Assembly: GCF_029542625.1 (NCBI RefSeq)
Contig: NZ_CP120733.1
Coordinates: 124,001 to 188,000, forward strand
Direction of reading: 5' to 3'
Length of the DNA stretch: 64,000 bases
Source: Tepidibacter hydrothermalis
GTDB lineage: Bacteria > Bacillota > Clostridia > Peptostreptococcales > Peptostreptococcaceae
The notes under the pieces were generated by a model, which saw only the letters and a program-made list of their open reading frames with translations, was not told where the DNA came from and did not search any database. Below, in pieces: positions 17,713 to 26,696 of the stretch (within the stretch, counting starts at the first letter, position 1; every line of letters begins with the position of its first letter). A program made the translations under genes and the position numbers.

Positions 17713-18402
17713 TTAGATATTTATATAGTCTGATATTTCATCTAAAGGAACTTTAATTTCAGTGTTTTCATCATTAATATTATAAATTACCAGGTTTTTA
17801 TCTGTAAAATATACATCTTCATATGTATTTTCATTACCAATTGGATTTTCAACATTTAAATTTTCATTTTTAATAATCTCATCCACGATTGATTTTACTT
17901 TTTCTACAGATTCTTCAGATTTAAATAAGTTATCTGGGTATATTAATTTTCCGTTTTTCATATTGATATTAATATCGATTTCTTTATGGAACTCAACATC
18001 ATCAGGTTTATTTACAAATTTATATCTGATACTTAAAATATTATCTGTTTTTGATGCTATTTCTAAGCTTTCATCAATAACATTGCATTCTGCAGCAAAA
18101 ACTTCATTATAGCTTAGAAATTTATTTTTTATAGTTTTGTTAATTGTATTTTCTAAATCTTTATCTTCTAGTCCCTTTACTTGAGGGTATGTAATTTCTA
18201 AATCTACATATTCCTCATAAATCTTAGTTTTAAATGTATTAGTAACAGATTCAACTTCATAAGAATTATTACTTGATATATTTTCTTGTTTTGAACTTTT
18301 GTCTACATCATTAGAGTTGACAACATCATTGTTACTACATCCAACTGATAATAAAGATAGTAAAAATATTATTATACATGATACTTTCTTTAGATTTTTC
18401 AT
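17713..18402 (-). CDS. Predicted lipoprotein, DUF4163/DUF3298-like
   Basis: The product has 229 residues, with a signal peptide and lipobox LLSVGC (Cys about 22), followed by a Ser/Asn/Asp-rich linker. The mature domain starts TFKTKIYEEYVDLEITYPQVKG in outline, and continues with paired strands and a helix as seen in the DUF4163-DUF3298 (PdaC/RsiV-type) extracytoplasmic domains. No polysaccharide-deacetylase part is attached. The role is unknown; such domains bind lysozyme or cell-wall polymers in known cases. AAGGAG lies before the start on the minus strand. Confidence 0.65.
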   Translation of the reverse strand: MKNLKKVSCIIIFLLSLLSVGCSNNDVVNSNDVDKSSKQENISSNNSYEVESVTNTFKTKIYEEYVDLEITYPQVKGLEDKDLENTINKTIKNKFLSYNEVFAAECNVIDESLEIASKTDNILSIRYKFVNKPDDVEFHKEIDININMKNGKLIYPDNLFKSEESVEKVKSIVDEIIKNENLNVENPIGNENTYEDVYFTDKNLVIYNINDENTEIKVPLDEISDYINI

Positions 18403-18619
18403 AATTTAAACTCCTTTTACGTATATAGTTTGATTTTATTTTATAACATAGATTATTTAAGAAGGTTACAGTTGGATTACAATAATGAATTTACTGCACA
18501 ATTGGCTATTTTTTTTGAATGTTAAGTACTAATAAGTATAAATAGATTAAATATTAGTGATATATTAAATGAAAAAGAAAAGAAATATAACGTAAATAAT
18601 AAAAAATATAACATATATC

Positions 18620-18649
18620 TTTACAAAATGTTTAAATATACTGTATAAT
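18620..18649 (+). promoter_or_regulatory. Sigma-A promoter of glpX copy 1
   Basis: TTTACA (18620-18625) and TATAAT (18644-18649) are 18 bases apart, placing the start about 30 bases before the gene. Confidence 0.65.
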
Positions 18650-18686
18650 TAAAGTGAAATTTGTATTTAACGGGAGGAAGTTGATT

Positions 18687-19688
18687 ATGGATAGAAATTT
18701 AGCTTTGGAGATTGTTAGGGTTACGGAGACTGCTGCACTTGCTAGTGTTAGATTTATGGGAAAAGGTGATAAGAACGGAGCAGATGGAGCTGCTGTTGAA
18801 GGTATGAGAAAGGCTTTTTCTAGTATTAAGGTAAGAGGAGAAGTTGTTATTGGTGAAGGAGAGCTTGATGAGGCACCGATGCTTTATATAGGTGAAAAGG
18901 TTGGATGTGGAACTGAAAGTGATATGGAAGTTGATATTGCGGTTGATCCTTTAGATGGAACTTCATTAATAGCTAAGGGACTTCCTAATGCTATTGCTGT
19001 AATTGCCATGGCTAAAAAAGGATGTCTGCTTCATGCACCAGACACATATATGAAGAAGATGATAGTAGGACCTAAAGCTAAGGGATGCATAGACATAAAT
19101 GATTCAATAGAAAATAATATGACAAGAGTTGCAAAAGCGCTAAATAAAGATATTTGTGATATGACAGTTATAATACAAGATAGAGAAAGACATGATGACA
19201 TAGTTGCTGAGGTAAGAAGACTTGGAGCTAGAATAAAAATGTTTGGAGATGGAGATGTGGCTACTGGTATCGCAACTTGTTTTGAAGATACTGGTGTTGA
19301 TATATTAATGGGAATAGGTGGAGCACCTGAGGGTGTAATAACTGCAGCAGCTGTAAAATGTATGGGCGGAGATATGCAAGGAATTCTTCATCCTATGAGT
19401 GAGGAAGAAAAAACTAGATGTTATGATCTTGGACTTGATGATGAGACTATAGGAAAAACATTATTACTTGATGATCTTGCTAAAGGAGACGAGTTATTCT
19501 TTGCAGCAACAGGAATAACAGAAGGAGAGCTTTTAAAAGGAGCTATCTGTTATGATGAAAATAGAATAAAAACACACTCTGTAGTTATGAGATCTAAAAC
19601 TGGAACGATAAGATTTGTTGAGGCTGTTCACAGACTTGATAAAAGTAATGTAATAGAAGAACTTATGGAGAAATACGGAAACATATAG
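18687..19688 (+). CDS. glpX: Fructose-1,6-bisphosphatase class II (GlpX), first copy
   Basis: The product has 333 residues. Class II metal-site motifs are VIGEGELDEAPMLYIGE (about 55) and VDPLDGTSLIAKG (about 88), with GIGGAPEGV (about 210) binding the phosphate. It removes the 1-phosphate of fructose 1,6-bisphosphate in gluconeogenesis. GGGAGG lies just before the ATG at 18687. A close paralogue follows 162 bases later with its own promoter, so the pair is a tandem duplication that has diverged (roughly 60% alike by eye). Confidence 0.92.
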   Translation: MDRNLALEIVRVTETAALASVRFMGKGDKNGADGAAVEGMRKAFSSIKVRGEVVIGEGELDEAPMLYIGEKVGCGTESDMEVDIAVDPLDGTSLIAKGLPNAIAVIAMAKKGCLLHAPDTYMKKMIVGPKAKGCIDINDSIENNMTRVAKALNKDICDMTVIIQDRERHDDIVAEVRRLGARIKMFGDGDVATGIATCFEDTGVDILMGIGGAPEGVITAAAVKCMGGDMQGILHPMSEEEKTRCYDLGLDDETIGKTLLLDDLAKGDELFFAATGITEGELLKGAICYDENRIKTHSVVMRSKTGTIRFVEAVHRLDKSNVIEELMEKYGNI

Positions 19689-19689
19689 A

Positions 19690-19780
19690 TAAAATTCATC
19701 TAGTCGCTACTCACTGACTCATGTAGCCAACGATTCCTACACGATTCGTTGTTCAAAAAAATTATAGGGCATACAAGTGG
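19690..19780 (-). repeat. Family C repeat, copy 3 (reverse orientation)
   Basis: Read on the minus strand it has GAACAACGAATCGTG, AATCGTTGGCTACATGAG and TAGCGACTAGATGAATTTT. It separates the two glpX genes and ends a few bases before the promoter of the second. Confidence 0.8.
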
Positions 19781-19786
19781 AATAGG

Positions 19787-19815
19787 TTGACTTTTTAAGT
19801 AGTGTAACATATTAT
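19787..19815 (+). promoter_or_regulatory. Sigma-A promoter of glpX copy 2
   Basis: TTGACT (19787-19792), a 17-base spacer and TATTAT (19810-19815) stand 35 bases before the start codon. Confidence 0.75.
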
Positions 19816-19850
19816 ATATATTGTGATATACTTAAAAGGGGGAATTTAGT

Positions 19851-20819
19851 ATGGATAGAAATTTGGCTATAAATTTAGTTAGAGTTACAGAAGCTGCTGC
19901 TATTGGAGGATCTAAGTTTTTAGGTAGAGGAGATAAGAATATAGCAGATCAAGCGGCTGTTGATGGAATGAGAAAAGTATTTGATACTATTGACATAGAT
20001 GGAGAAGTAGTTATAGGCGAGGGGGAAATGGATGAAGCACCTATGCTTTATATCGGAGAAAAAATAGGAAGCTGTTCAAAAGATGCTATTAAAGTTGATA
20101 TAGCTGTAGATCCTTTAGATGGAACTAACTGTGTTGCAAAAGGACTTCCTAATGCTATTGCAGTAGTTGCCCTTGCTCCTAAAGGATGCTTACTTAATGC
20201 ACCAGATATGTATATGGACAAAATTGCTGTTGGACCAAAGGCTAAAGGACTTGTAAAACTAGACAATCCTGTTGGCTATAATTTAAATATATTATCTAAT
20301 GTACTTAATAAGAGAATGGAAGATTTAACAGTTACTATGCTAGATCGTGAGAGACATTCTAAATTAATACAAGAATGTAGAGCGGCAGGAGTTAGAATAA
20401 AACTATTCAATGAAGGTGATGTAGGAGCTGCCATGGCTACTTGTTTTGAAGGTACAGGAATAGATATGATGGTAGGAATCGGAGGTGCTCCAGAAGGAGT
20501 ACTAGCAGCAGCAGCACTTAAATGTATGGGAGGAGATTTCCAAGGTAGACTTGTTCCTTTTGAAGAGGCAGAGGAAAAAAGATGCATAGATATGGGAATT
20601 GACCATAAAAAAATTCTTACAATGGAAGACTTAGTAAAAGGAAATGAAGTATATTTTGCAGCTACAGGTATAACAGACGGTGAGTTTTTAAAAGGAGTTA
20701 TATATAAAGGTAATAAAACTGCTCAAACTCATTCTGTAGTAATGAGATCGGAAACTGGAACTATAAGATTTATAGAAGCTATACACAGATTAGAAAAAAA
20801 ACCTAGCTATGCAAAATAA
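19851..20819 (+). CDS. glpX: Fructose-1,6-bisphosphatase class II (GlpX), second copy
   Basis: The product has 322 residues with the same motifs as its neighbour: VIGEGEMDEAPMLYIGE, VDPLDGTNCVAKG and GIGGAPEGV. The Asn after DGT is one of the differences from copy 1 (Ser there). All metal ligands seem intact in both copies, so both should be active. Separate promoters suggest separate control, perhaps gluconeogenic against sporulation or pentose demand. One copy may instead prefer sedoheptulose 1,7-bisphosphate; this cannot be told from sequence. Confidence 0.9.
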   Translation: MDRNLAINLVRVTEAAAIGGSKFLGRGDKNIADQAAVDGMRKVFDTIDIDGEVVIGEGEMDEAPMLYIGEKIGSCSKDAIKVDIAVDPLDGTNCVAKGLPNAIAVVALAPKGCLLNAPDMYMDKIAVGPKAKGLVKLDNPVGYNLNILSNVLNKRMEDLTVTMLDRERHSKLIQECRAAGVRIKLFNEGDVGAAMATCFEGTGIDMMVGIGGAPEGVLAAAALKCMGGDFQGRLVPFEEAEEKRCIDMGIDHKKILTMEDLVKGNEVYFAATGITDGEFLKGVIYKGNKTAQTHSVVMRSETGTIRFIEAIHRLEKKPSYAK

Positions 20820-20866
20820 GTTATTTCAATATACTCAAGTATAATAAATCAATATTTGTTTATAAT

Positions 20867-20896
20867 AAAAAAGAGAGATTTAATCTCTCTTTTTTT
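20867..20896 (+). terminator. Intrinsic terminator after glpX copy 2
   Basis: The stem AAAAAGAGAGATT / AATCTCTCTTTTT ends in a T run about 50 bases behind the stop codon. Confidence 0.85.
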
Positions 20897-20989
20897 ATTA
20901 TGGTAAATAATGTAAGGTATGAAAATTAAGCACATTAAGAAGTAATTGAATACATAAGATATACGTTAGAATAACGCGAATTTTTTTTC

Positions 20990-21018
20990 TTGACCTTATA
21001 ATATAACAGTGGTAATAT
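20990..21018 (+). promoter_or_regulatory. Sigma-A promoter of rho
   Basis: TTGACC (20990-20995), a 17-base spacer and TAATAT (21013-21018) lie 83 bases before the rho start. That leaves a leader of about 75 bases. Confidence 0.7.
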
Positions 21019-21100
21019 TACCTTATTAGATTTCACTTCTATATTCACATCTTATTTTCCCGAGGTTAAATTAAACACTTTAAATTTGGAGGGATACCTA

Positions 21101-22558
21101 TTGAATTGCCAAGATTTAAAAAGTAAGACCATAGCACAACTTAGAGAAATTGCTAAAGAATTAAACATAAAATCTACAACTAAGTACAAAAAACTTGAAC
21201 TTATAGATATGATACTTGAGATAGATAAGAATAAAAAGAATGACATTGAGAAAAAGAGTGATATTGAGAAAAAAAGTGATGTTGAGAAAAAGAATGATGT
21301 TGAGAAAAAGAATGATGTTGAGAAAAAGAATGATGTTGAGAAAAAGAATGATGTTGAGAAAAAGAATGATGTTGAGAAAAAAATAGAAGAGTTGAAGGTT
21401 AAAGATAATCATATTCCTAAGAAGGTAATAAATGAATTAAGAAATGATCAAAAACAAGACATAGCACATGGAGTTTTGGAAATACTACCTGATGGATATG
21501 GTTTTTTGAGAGGTTCAAATTATCTTTCAACAGGACAAGATGTTTACATATCACCATCTCAAATAAGAAGATTTAATATGAAAACAGGAGATAAAGTAAT
21601 GGGTATTACTAGACCTCCAAAGAGTGGTGAAAAATTCAGGGCATTACTTTACGTTCAAAAGATCAACAATGAAAATCCTGAAAATAGTATAAGAAGACCT
21701 TCTTTTGAGAAATTGACACCTATATATCCAGATGTTGGAATTAATTTACAAAATGAGAGACATCAAATAGCTACAAGATTAATAGATTTAATAGCACCTA
21801 TAGGTATGGGCCAAAGAGGGCTTGTTGTAGCACCACCTAAAGCTGGTAAAACTATACTTCTTAAAAATATAGCAAACAGCATATCTACTAATTATCCAGA
21901 TGTTGAACTGATAGTCCTTTTAATAGATGAGAGACCAGAGGAAGTTACTGATATGCAGGAATCTATAAAAGGTGATGTTATATATTCAACTTTTGATGAA
22001 TTACCATCTCATCATATAAAAGTAGCTGAAATGGTACTAAGTAGAGCGCAAAGGCTTGTTGAACATGGAAGAGATGTTGTAATACTTCTTGATAGTATAA
22101 CAAGGCTTGCAAGAGCTTATAACTTAACAATACCTCCAACAGGAAGAACTTTATCAGGAGGACTTGATCCTGGAGCACTTCATGGTCCTAAAAGATTCTT
22201 TGGAGCAGCTAGAAATATAAGGCAGGGTGGATCATTAACTATACTTGCAACAGCATTAGTTGAAACAGGATCTAGAATGGATGATGTTATATTTGAAGAA
22301 TTTAAAGGAACTGGAAATATGGAAGTTCATTTAGATCGAAAACTTGCTCAAAAGAGAATATTCCCAGCAGTTGATATAGTTAAATCTGGTACTAGAAAAG
22401 AAGAACTACTTCTTACTAGTGAGGAGATGAGTCTTCTTTGGAAAGTTAGAAAGTCCATCGGAAACAACACTCAAGATTATACAGAAAAGATAATAAAATT
22501 CCTAAAGCAGACAAAAGATAATAAGGAATTTGTAAATTTAGTAAATAAGAATATTTAA
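21101..22558 (+). CDS. rho: Transcription termination factor Rho with tandem-repeat insertion
   Basis: The product has 485 residues; the E. coli protein has 419. Residues 1-45 form the N-terminal helical domain ([15 protein letters not shown]). Then comes an 18-bp tandem repeat coding EKKNDV units (about 44-94). The cold-shock RNA-binding domain follows ([15 protein letters not shown], about 122), and then the ATPase ring with P-loop PPKAGKT (about 246), Walker [16 protein letters not shown] and the Q/R-loop region. It unwinds RNA and ends transcription. TTG at 21101 sits 7 bases behind GGAGGG and is preferred over a TTG at 21086 that overlaps the ribosome site. Confidence 0.95.
   Translation: MNCQDLKSKTIAQLREIAKELNIKSTTKYKKLELIDMILEIDKNKKNDIEKKSDIEKKSDVEKKNDVEKKNDVEKKNDVEKKNDVEKKNDVEKKIEELKVKDNHIPKKVINELRNDQKQDIAHGVLEILPDGYGFLRGSNYLSTGQDVYISPSQIRRFNMKTGDKVMGITRPPKSGEKFRALLYVQKINNENPENSIRRPSFEKLTPIYPDVGINLQNERHQIATRLIDLIAPIGMGQRGLVVAPPKAGKTILLKNIANSISTNYPDVELIVLLIDERPEEVTDMQESIKGDVIYSTFDELPSHHIKVAEMVLSRAQRLVEHGRDVVILLDSITRLARAYNLTIPPTGRTLSGGLDPGALHGPKRFFGAARNIRQGGSLTILATALVETGSRMDDVIFEEFKGTGNMEVHLDRKLAQKRIFPAVDIVKSGTRKEELLLTSEEMSLLWKVRKSIGNNTQDYTEKIIKFLKQTKDNKEFVNLVNKNI
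21230..21382 (+). repeat. 18-bp tandem repeat inside rho
   Basis: The unit GAGAAAAAGAATGATGTT is repeated in frame: one diverged lead-in, [12 protein letters not shown], five EKKNDV units and a decaying last unit. The five central units are identical or nearly so at base level, a sign of recent slippage. Confidence 0.95.
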
Positions 22559-22655
22559 TCTTGAAGAGAAAAAAGTCATATGATATAATGTAAGAGTTGA
22601 ATATTGATAAGAAAATAAAATTAACATAATCAAAAAGTTGAAAGAGGTGAAAATA

Positions 22656-22856
22656 ATGAAAAAGGATATACAACCAAAATATGAAGAAATAACTGTACAC
22701 TGTGCATGTGGTAATACATTCAAAGCAGGATCAACTCAAGATGAAATAAGAGTAGAGATTTGCTCGGCTTGTCACCCATTCTACACTGGAAAGCAAAAGA
22801 ACATTGAAAAAGGTGGAAGAATCGATAAGTTCAAGAAAAAATTCAACATTGGTTAA
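22656..22856 (+). CDS. rpmE: 50S ribosomal protein L31, zinc form
   Basis: The product has 66 residues. The zinc ribbon is complete: CACGN near residue 17 and [12 protein letters not shown] near residue 37, giving the C+ type L31 that can be swapped under zinc shortage. GAAAGAGGTG lies before the ATG at 22656; a TTG 18 bases upstream is in frame but overlaps that site. It follows rho as in many Firmicutes. Confidence 0.95.
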   Translation: MKKDIQPKYEEITVHCACGNTFKAGSTQDEIRVEICSACHPFYTGKQKNIEKGGRIDKFKKKFNIG

Positions 22857-22942
22857 TAGTGGAGGTTGGTTAATCCAGCCTCTATTTTATTTGGGAGATA
22901 ATATAATTTTAAATATATGAATAATGTTGATCTAAAAAGTAA

Positions 22943-23022
22943 ATTTGCAACTATTTTAAGCAACGTAGTCTGTTAGGACTCGTTGGGGACATAAGATGTA
23001 TATTAGCATTAAGCGAATTTTT
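22943..23022 (+). repeat. Family C repeat, copy 4
   Basis: TTTGCAACTATTTTAAG, CAACGTAGTCTGTTAGGACT, CGTTGGGGACATAAG and TTAAGCGAATTTTT appear in family order. The repeat ends 18 bases before the tdk start, so the tdk ribosome site directly follows it. Confidence 0.8.
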
Positions 23023-23039
23023 CTTTGGAGGAGATTTTT

Positions 23040-23624
23040 ATGTATAGACCTATCCATCATGGATACATAGAAGTAGTTATTGGCCCTATGTATAGTGGAA
23101 AAAGTGAAGAACTTATAAGAATACTTAAGAGGTCAAAAATAGCAAAGCAGAATGTAGTAGCATTCAAACCTGCTATAGATAATAGGTATAGTAATGAAGA
23201 TGTTGTATCTCATAGTGGGGCAAGTATAAATGCTATTCCTATAAAAAGTGCAAAAGAAATTTATGAACATATAGATTCGGATACACAGGTTGTTGGTATT
23301 GATGAAATTCAATTCTTTGAAGATGAGGTTGTTGATATTGCAATAGACCTTGCAGACAAAGGTATAAGAGTTATAGCTGCAGGACTTGATATGGATTTTA
23401 AAGGAGAGCCTTTTGGCCCTACACCAAGACTTTTAGCTGTAGCTGAATTTGTACAAAAACTTCAAGCTGTATGTATGGTTTGTGGAAATCCTGCACATAG
23501 AACTCAGAGATTGATAAATGGACAACCTGCTAAATACGATGATCCAATAATATTAGTTGGAGCTACGGAAAGTTATGAAGCAAGATGCAGAAAGTGTCAT
23601 GTAATAATAAAAGAAAATGATTAA
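23040..23624 (+). CDS. tdk: Thymidine kinase, type II
   Basis: The product has 194 residues: P-loop [11 protein letters not shown] (about 16), Walker B-like VGIDEIQFF (about 88), and a four-Cys zinc lasso (VCMVCGNP and CRKCH). It phosphorylates thymidine for salvage. GGAGGAG lies 7-8 bases before the ATG at 23040. The 5' leader is taken up by a family C repeat. Confidence 0.95.
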   Translation: MYRPIHHGYIEVVIGPMYSGKSEELIRILKRSKIAKQNVVAFKPAIDNRYSNEDVVSHSGASINAIPIKSAKEIYEHIDSDTQVVGIDEIQFFEDEVVDIAIDLADKGIRVIAAGLDMDFKGEPFGPTPRLLAVAEFVQKLQAVCMVCGNPAHRTQRLINGQPAKYDDPIILVGATESYEARCRKCHVIIKEND

Positions 23625-23628
23625 ATTA

Positions 23629-23663
23629 AAATACATATAGGATAAATCCTATATGTATTTTTT
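23629..23663 (+). terminator. Intrinsic terminator of tdk
   Basis: The stem AAATACATATAGGAT / ATCCTATATGTATTT has a two-base loop and a T run. Confidence 0.88.
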
Positions 23664-23724
23664 CGCGCGTATTTGAGGGCGGATAAATTAAAATATAAGA
23701 TAGAAAGAGATAGGAGACATAAAA

Positions 23725-23886
23725 ATGAGTATTGCAAAGAATAATGTATACGGAATAGAGAATTATAAAAACAAAAAGAAGAATGATAGTCAGAGAATAG
23801 AGAATATAGAAAAGTTATTATGTGAGCTTGTTGGTGAATTAAAAGGTGTTAAAGAAACATTAAAAAATATAGAAAATAATAAATAA
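23725..23886 (+). CDS. Small hypothetical protein
   Basis: A 53-codon frame starts at ATG 23725, 7 bases behind TAGGAG. The product is basic at the N-terminus (NYKNKKKNDSQR) and ends in an amphipathic helix with heptad-like spacing (IEKLLCELVGELKGVKETL), so a short coiled coil is likely. It has no signal peptide and one Cys. It lies between the tdk terminator and the siroheme gene, and no family is recognised. Confidence 0.5.
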   Translation: MSIAKNNVYGIENYKNKKKNDSQRIENIEKLLCELVGELKGVKETLKNIENNK

Positions 23887-23958
23887 TAAGATCGTATATT
23901 ATATTTAAACACCATATAAAACAATGATATAATATTACCAGATTGGAGGAGGTAAATT

Positions 23959-24660
23959 ATGGGTAAAGCTATATTTGAACAGATTAATGGATCTTTCGCT
24001 CTGGTACTTGTTTCGAATTGTGGGGTTATAAGTGTCGAGAATTTATGTGATTTGTCTTGTAAGTTAAAAGAAATGAAAGTTCCAGTTGTAAAATTATCTA
24101 GTAGACAGACATTAGTTGTTGTAGGAAGTTCAGAACAATTACAAGAAGTTGAAAAAATAGCACCTGGATATGGATTTAAAATAGGTAATTTTGGAACTCA
24201 GGTTAGAAATGTTAAAGGTTGTAGTGCAGGAGAAGGACTTTGCAAAAGACAGCTTGATACGGCTCTTAACTTGGGTATAGAACTTGAGAATGAATACTTT
24301 GGAATTGAAACTCCGCATGATTTTAAAATAGCTGTAGCTGGATGTCCAAGGGGTTGTACTGATCCTTTATGTGCGGATTTTGGAGTTATAACTAAGGGAA
24401 AAGATAAGTTTGATGTTTATATAGGTGGTAGAGGAGCAACTATTAAGCCTATACATGCTACAAAGATATATAACAACATATCTAGAGAAAATGTGAAGGT
24501 TGCTCTAAAGCACGTACTGGACATTTACATAGAAGAAGGAAATAAAAAAGAGAGAATCTTTAGAACTATAAATAGAATAGGAATTGAAAAGTTTGTAAAT
24601 AAAGATGTTGAGGAAAATAAAAAACAGCATGTTGATGAAGACTTTTTAGCTTTTATATAG
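23959..24660 (+). CDS. Small siroheme/[4Fe-4S] sulfite- or nitrite-reductase-like protein
   Basis: The product has 233 residues: one ferredoxin-like half domain (1-65) and one siroheme-[4Fe-4S] half. The cluster ligands are CSAGEGLC (about 91-98) and GCPRGCTDP (about 132), the C-x6-C ... C-x3-C form close to the C-x5-C ... C-x3-C rule of the family. Full-size enzymes have two such repeats. Single-repeat proteins of this length include the small assimilatory-type sulfite reductases of strict anaerobes, so six-electron sulfite reduction is likely, or a role in electron transfer. A Cys-rich protein gene follows after 56 bases. Confidence 0.78.
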   Translation: MGKAIFEQINGSFALVLVSNCGVISVENLCDLSCKLKEMKVPVVKLSSRQTLVVVGSSEQLQEVEKIAPGYGFKIGNFGTQVRNVKGCSAGEGLCKRQLDTALNLGIELENEYFGIETPHDFKIAVAGCPRGCTDPLCADFGVITKGKDKFDVYIGGRGATIKPIHATKIYNNISRENVKVALKHVLDIYIEEGNKKERIFRTINRIGIEKFVNKDVEENKKQHVDEDFLAFI

Positions 24661-24716
24661 AGTTTTAAAATTACATATGGATTAGATTTTGTTTTAGTAA
24701 AGGGGGGAATGGTTTT

Positions 24717-25151
24717 ATGAGTAGCATTTTAGATACTATAGAAATATTGAATAATTTATGTGAGGAATGTTCTTTATACGAGACAGATGAGTGCAATAAT
24801 AAAAAATGTTTGGTTGGATATTCTAAGAGACTATTGGAATTCTCAAAGCTTAAAGGGGTTATACAAATAGAAGGTGCATCTAGTATGATTCCAAAAGAAG
24901 ATGTTAAATATTATGGGGAAGATTTAGTATGCTCTGGGATAGCAAATACTTGTGCTCATTGTAAGAATTGCCAAGAAAGCCATAATGAGGACTGTATTAT
25001 AGCAATTCTTAGAAAATGTCTTGAAAATACTGTTATAAAGAAGAATATACCTTATAAGGGTTCAACTTTTATGTACTTAATGGATCTTAATAATGAAAAT
25101 AAAGAAATAGCAGCTATTGTAAATGATAAAATTAAAACTGTTAATGCATAA
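24717..25151 (+). CDS. Cys-rich hypothetical protein next to siroheme gene
   Basis: The product has 144 residues and 11 Cys: CEECSLYETDEC and KKC near the N-terminus (15-31), a lone Cys (about 72), CAHCKNC (about 79-84), then C (about 90) and C (about 98). That is enough for one or two Fe-S clusters or zinc sites. It has no signal peptide or membrane helix. A strong AGGGGGG site stands before the ATG. Its position directly behind the sulfite-reductase-like gene suggests an electron donor or maturation partner; I recognise no family. Confidence 0.6.
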   Translation: MSSILDTIEILNNLCEECSLYETDECNNKKCLVGYSKRLLEFSKLKGVIQIEGASSMIPKEDVKYYGEDLVCSGIANTCAHCKNCQESHNEDCIIAILRKCLENTVIKKNIPYKGSTFMYLMDLNNENKEIAAIVNDKIKTVNA

Positions 25152-25415
25152 AAGATAATTTCATAAGTATTAGAGCGTAATCCAAAATAAATGGGATTAA
25201 AATACCGCGAATGTGTTAAAAATTTTTAATAAAACTAAGAATTACATCTTATTGAATATCCTGAAAGTTCTAAACTCCCTAACGGTCAGACAACGAACTT
25301 TCTTAACGGATATTCAAACGCTGTAATGCAAGTTTTATATAAAAATATTTAAATGATTCGCTAACATTTTAATCCCATTTATTTTGTAATTGTAGCTTTT
25401 ATACTTTAATATTTT
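25152..25415 (+). repeat. Family A palindromic repeat, copy 3
   Basis: It begins at the stop codon of the Cys-rich gene. The arms AAAATAAATGGGATTAAAAT and ATTTTAATCCCATTTATTTT pair perfectly but are unlike those of copies 1 and 2. The boundaries ACCGCGAATG and CGCTAACATTT and the core ATATCCTGAAAGTTC / GAACTTTCTTAACGGATAT are conserved. Confidence 0.85.
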
Positions 25416-25496
25416 TTAAATCCGATTTTTACAAATAGGAATTCTTTTCTATGGTAACAATAGAGTAGATAAGATTTAGCTTTATAATAGAATACT

Positions 25497-25600
25497 TACT
25501 ATTAAAACTATATATGAAAATGTTAGTGAATGCTTTTATATATTTTGACTAAAATATCGTTGTATTCGCGGTATTCTCATATATAGTTTTACAACCAATA
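25497..25600 (-). repeat. Family A short derivative, copy 7 (reverse, centre deleted)
   Basis: On the minus strand it reads AAAACTATATATGAGAATAC, CGCGAATACAACGATATTTT, then directly GTCAAAATATATAAAAGC, ATTCACTAACATTTTCATA, TATATAGTTTT. This is copy 5 (32325) with the central ~110 bp missing, leaving a ~100-bp palindrome. Confidence 0.75.
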
Positions 25601-25739
25601 TACTATAGAGCGTTGATAAAAGAAGTAAAGTATCAACTATTTTTAAGTAAAAGCCTTTAATGAATTAATTCATAGGTTTCACGAGTATGTGCGAAGTTTA
25701 TACTTTTATGATAATATATATTGGAAAGGAGATGAGACT

Positions 25740-26696
25740 ATGGCTAAAAAAACCGTCGGAGGACAAGCGGTAATCGAAGGCGTTATGATGAAAAATGAAG
25801 ATAAAATAGCAGTAGCTGTTAGGAAGTCTAATGGAGAAATTGAAATAGATAAAAAAACAATTAAAAGCTGGGTTATTGATAAAGGGCTTAATAAAATTCC
25901 ATTTTTAAGAGGAGGATTCGTACTTCTTGAAACTATGGTAGAAGGGATTAAGTCTCTTAATTTTTCAGCTCAGTTCTTTGATGATGAGGAAGAGGTTGAA
26001 CCTTCCAAATTTGAAAAGTTTTTAGAAGATAAGTTTAAAGAAAAGACAAATGATATATTGATATACTTTTCTATGTTTATAGCTTTGGTATTTTCGGTTT
26101 TATTGTTCATATTAGTACCTACTTTTTTAGGAGGTATCTTAAAAAAGTTTACTGATAATGTTATGACTTTAAACTTTGTAGAGGGATTAGTTAGAATTGG
26201 AATATTTTTAGCGTATGTATCTCTTATATCTTTAAATAAGGATATAAAAAGGGTATTTCAATATCATGGAGCAGAGCATAAATCTATTTATTGTTATGAA
26301 GAAGGACTTGATTTAACTGTAGAAAATGCAAGGGAATTCTCAACTCTTCATCCAAGATGTGGTACGAATTTTATGTTTATAGTTATGATTGTATCTATGC
26401 TTATATACTTTTTATTTGGATGGCCAAACCCACTTTTAAGAGTGGTATACAGATTAATATGTATACCTATTGTAGCGGGTATATCATATGAGATTATAAG
26501 AATTGCTGGAAAGTACGATAATATATTTGTAAAAATTATTTCATTACCTGGGATGATGCTTCAAAAAATTACTACTAGAGAACCAGATGATGAGCAGTTA
26601 GAAGTTGCTCTTTGTGCATTGAAGGTAGCTCTTGGAGAAGAGGTGGAAAAAAATGACGATAAGACAAATGATGAAAAAGTGGATAAGAGAGCTTAG
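25740..26696 (+). CDS. DUF1385 (YqhQ-like) membrane protein
   Basis: The product has 318 residues. The start VGGQAVIEGVMMK is the DUF1385 signature. About four membrane segments follow (roughly 105-170 and 210-260). A conserved motif FQYHGAEHKSIYCYE (about 175) and STLHPRCGTNF (about 205) carry His, Glu and Cys that may bind metal. Function is unsettled. The gene overlaps prmC by 44 bases, and the order DUF1385-prmC-prfA is common in clostridia. GGAAAGGAG stands before ATG 25740. Confidence 0.85.
   Translation: MAKKTVGGQAVIEGVMMKNEDKIAVAVRKSNGEIEIDKKTIKSWVIDKGLNKIPFLRGGFVLLETMVEGIKSLNFSAQFFDDEEEVEPSKFEKFLEDKFKEKTNDILIYFSMFIALVFSVLLFILVPTFLGGILKKFTDNVMTLNFVEGLVRIGIFLAYVSLISLNKDIKRVFQYHGAEHKSIYCYEEGLDLTVENAREFSTLHPRCGTNFMFIVMIVSMLIYFLFGWPNPLLRVVYRLICIPIVAGISYEIIRIAGKYDNIFVKIISLPGMMLQKITTREPDDEQLEVALCALKVALGEEVEKNDDKTNDEKVDKRA

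Noticed and set aside
21248-21373. CRISPR-like array
   Set aside because: The units are contiguous 18-bp direct repeats without spacers and lie in frame within rho.
21161-21412. Minus-strand frame across the rho repeat, coding repeated Asn-Ile-Ile-Leu-Phe-Leu units
   Set aside because: It is the reverse reading of the 18-bp repeat; the + strand rho frame is continuous on both sides.
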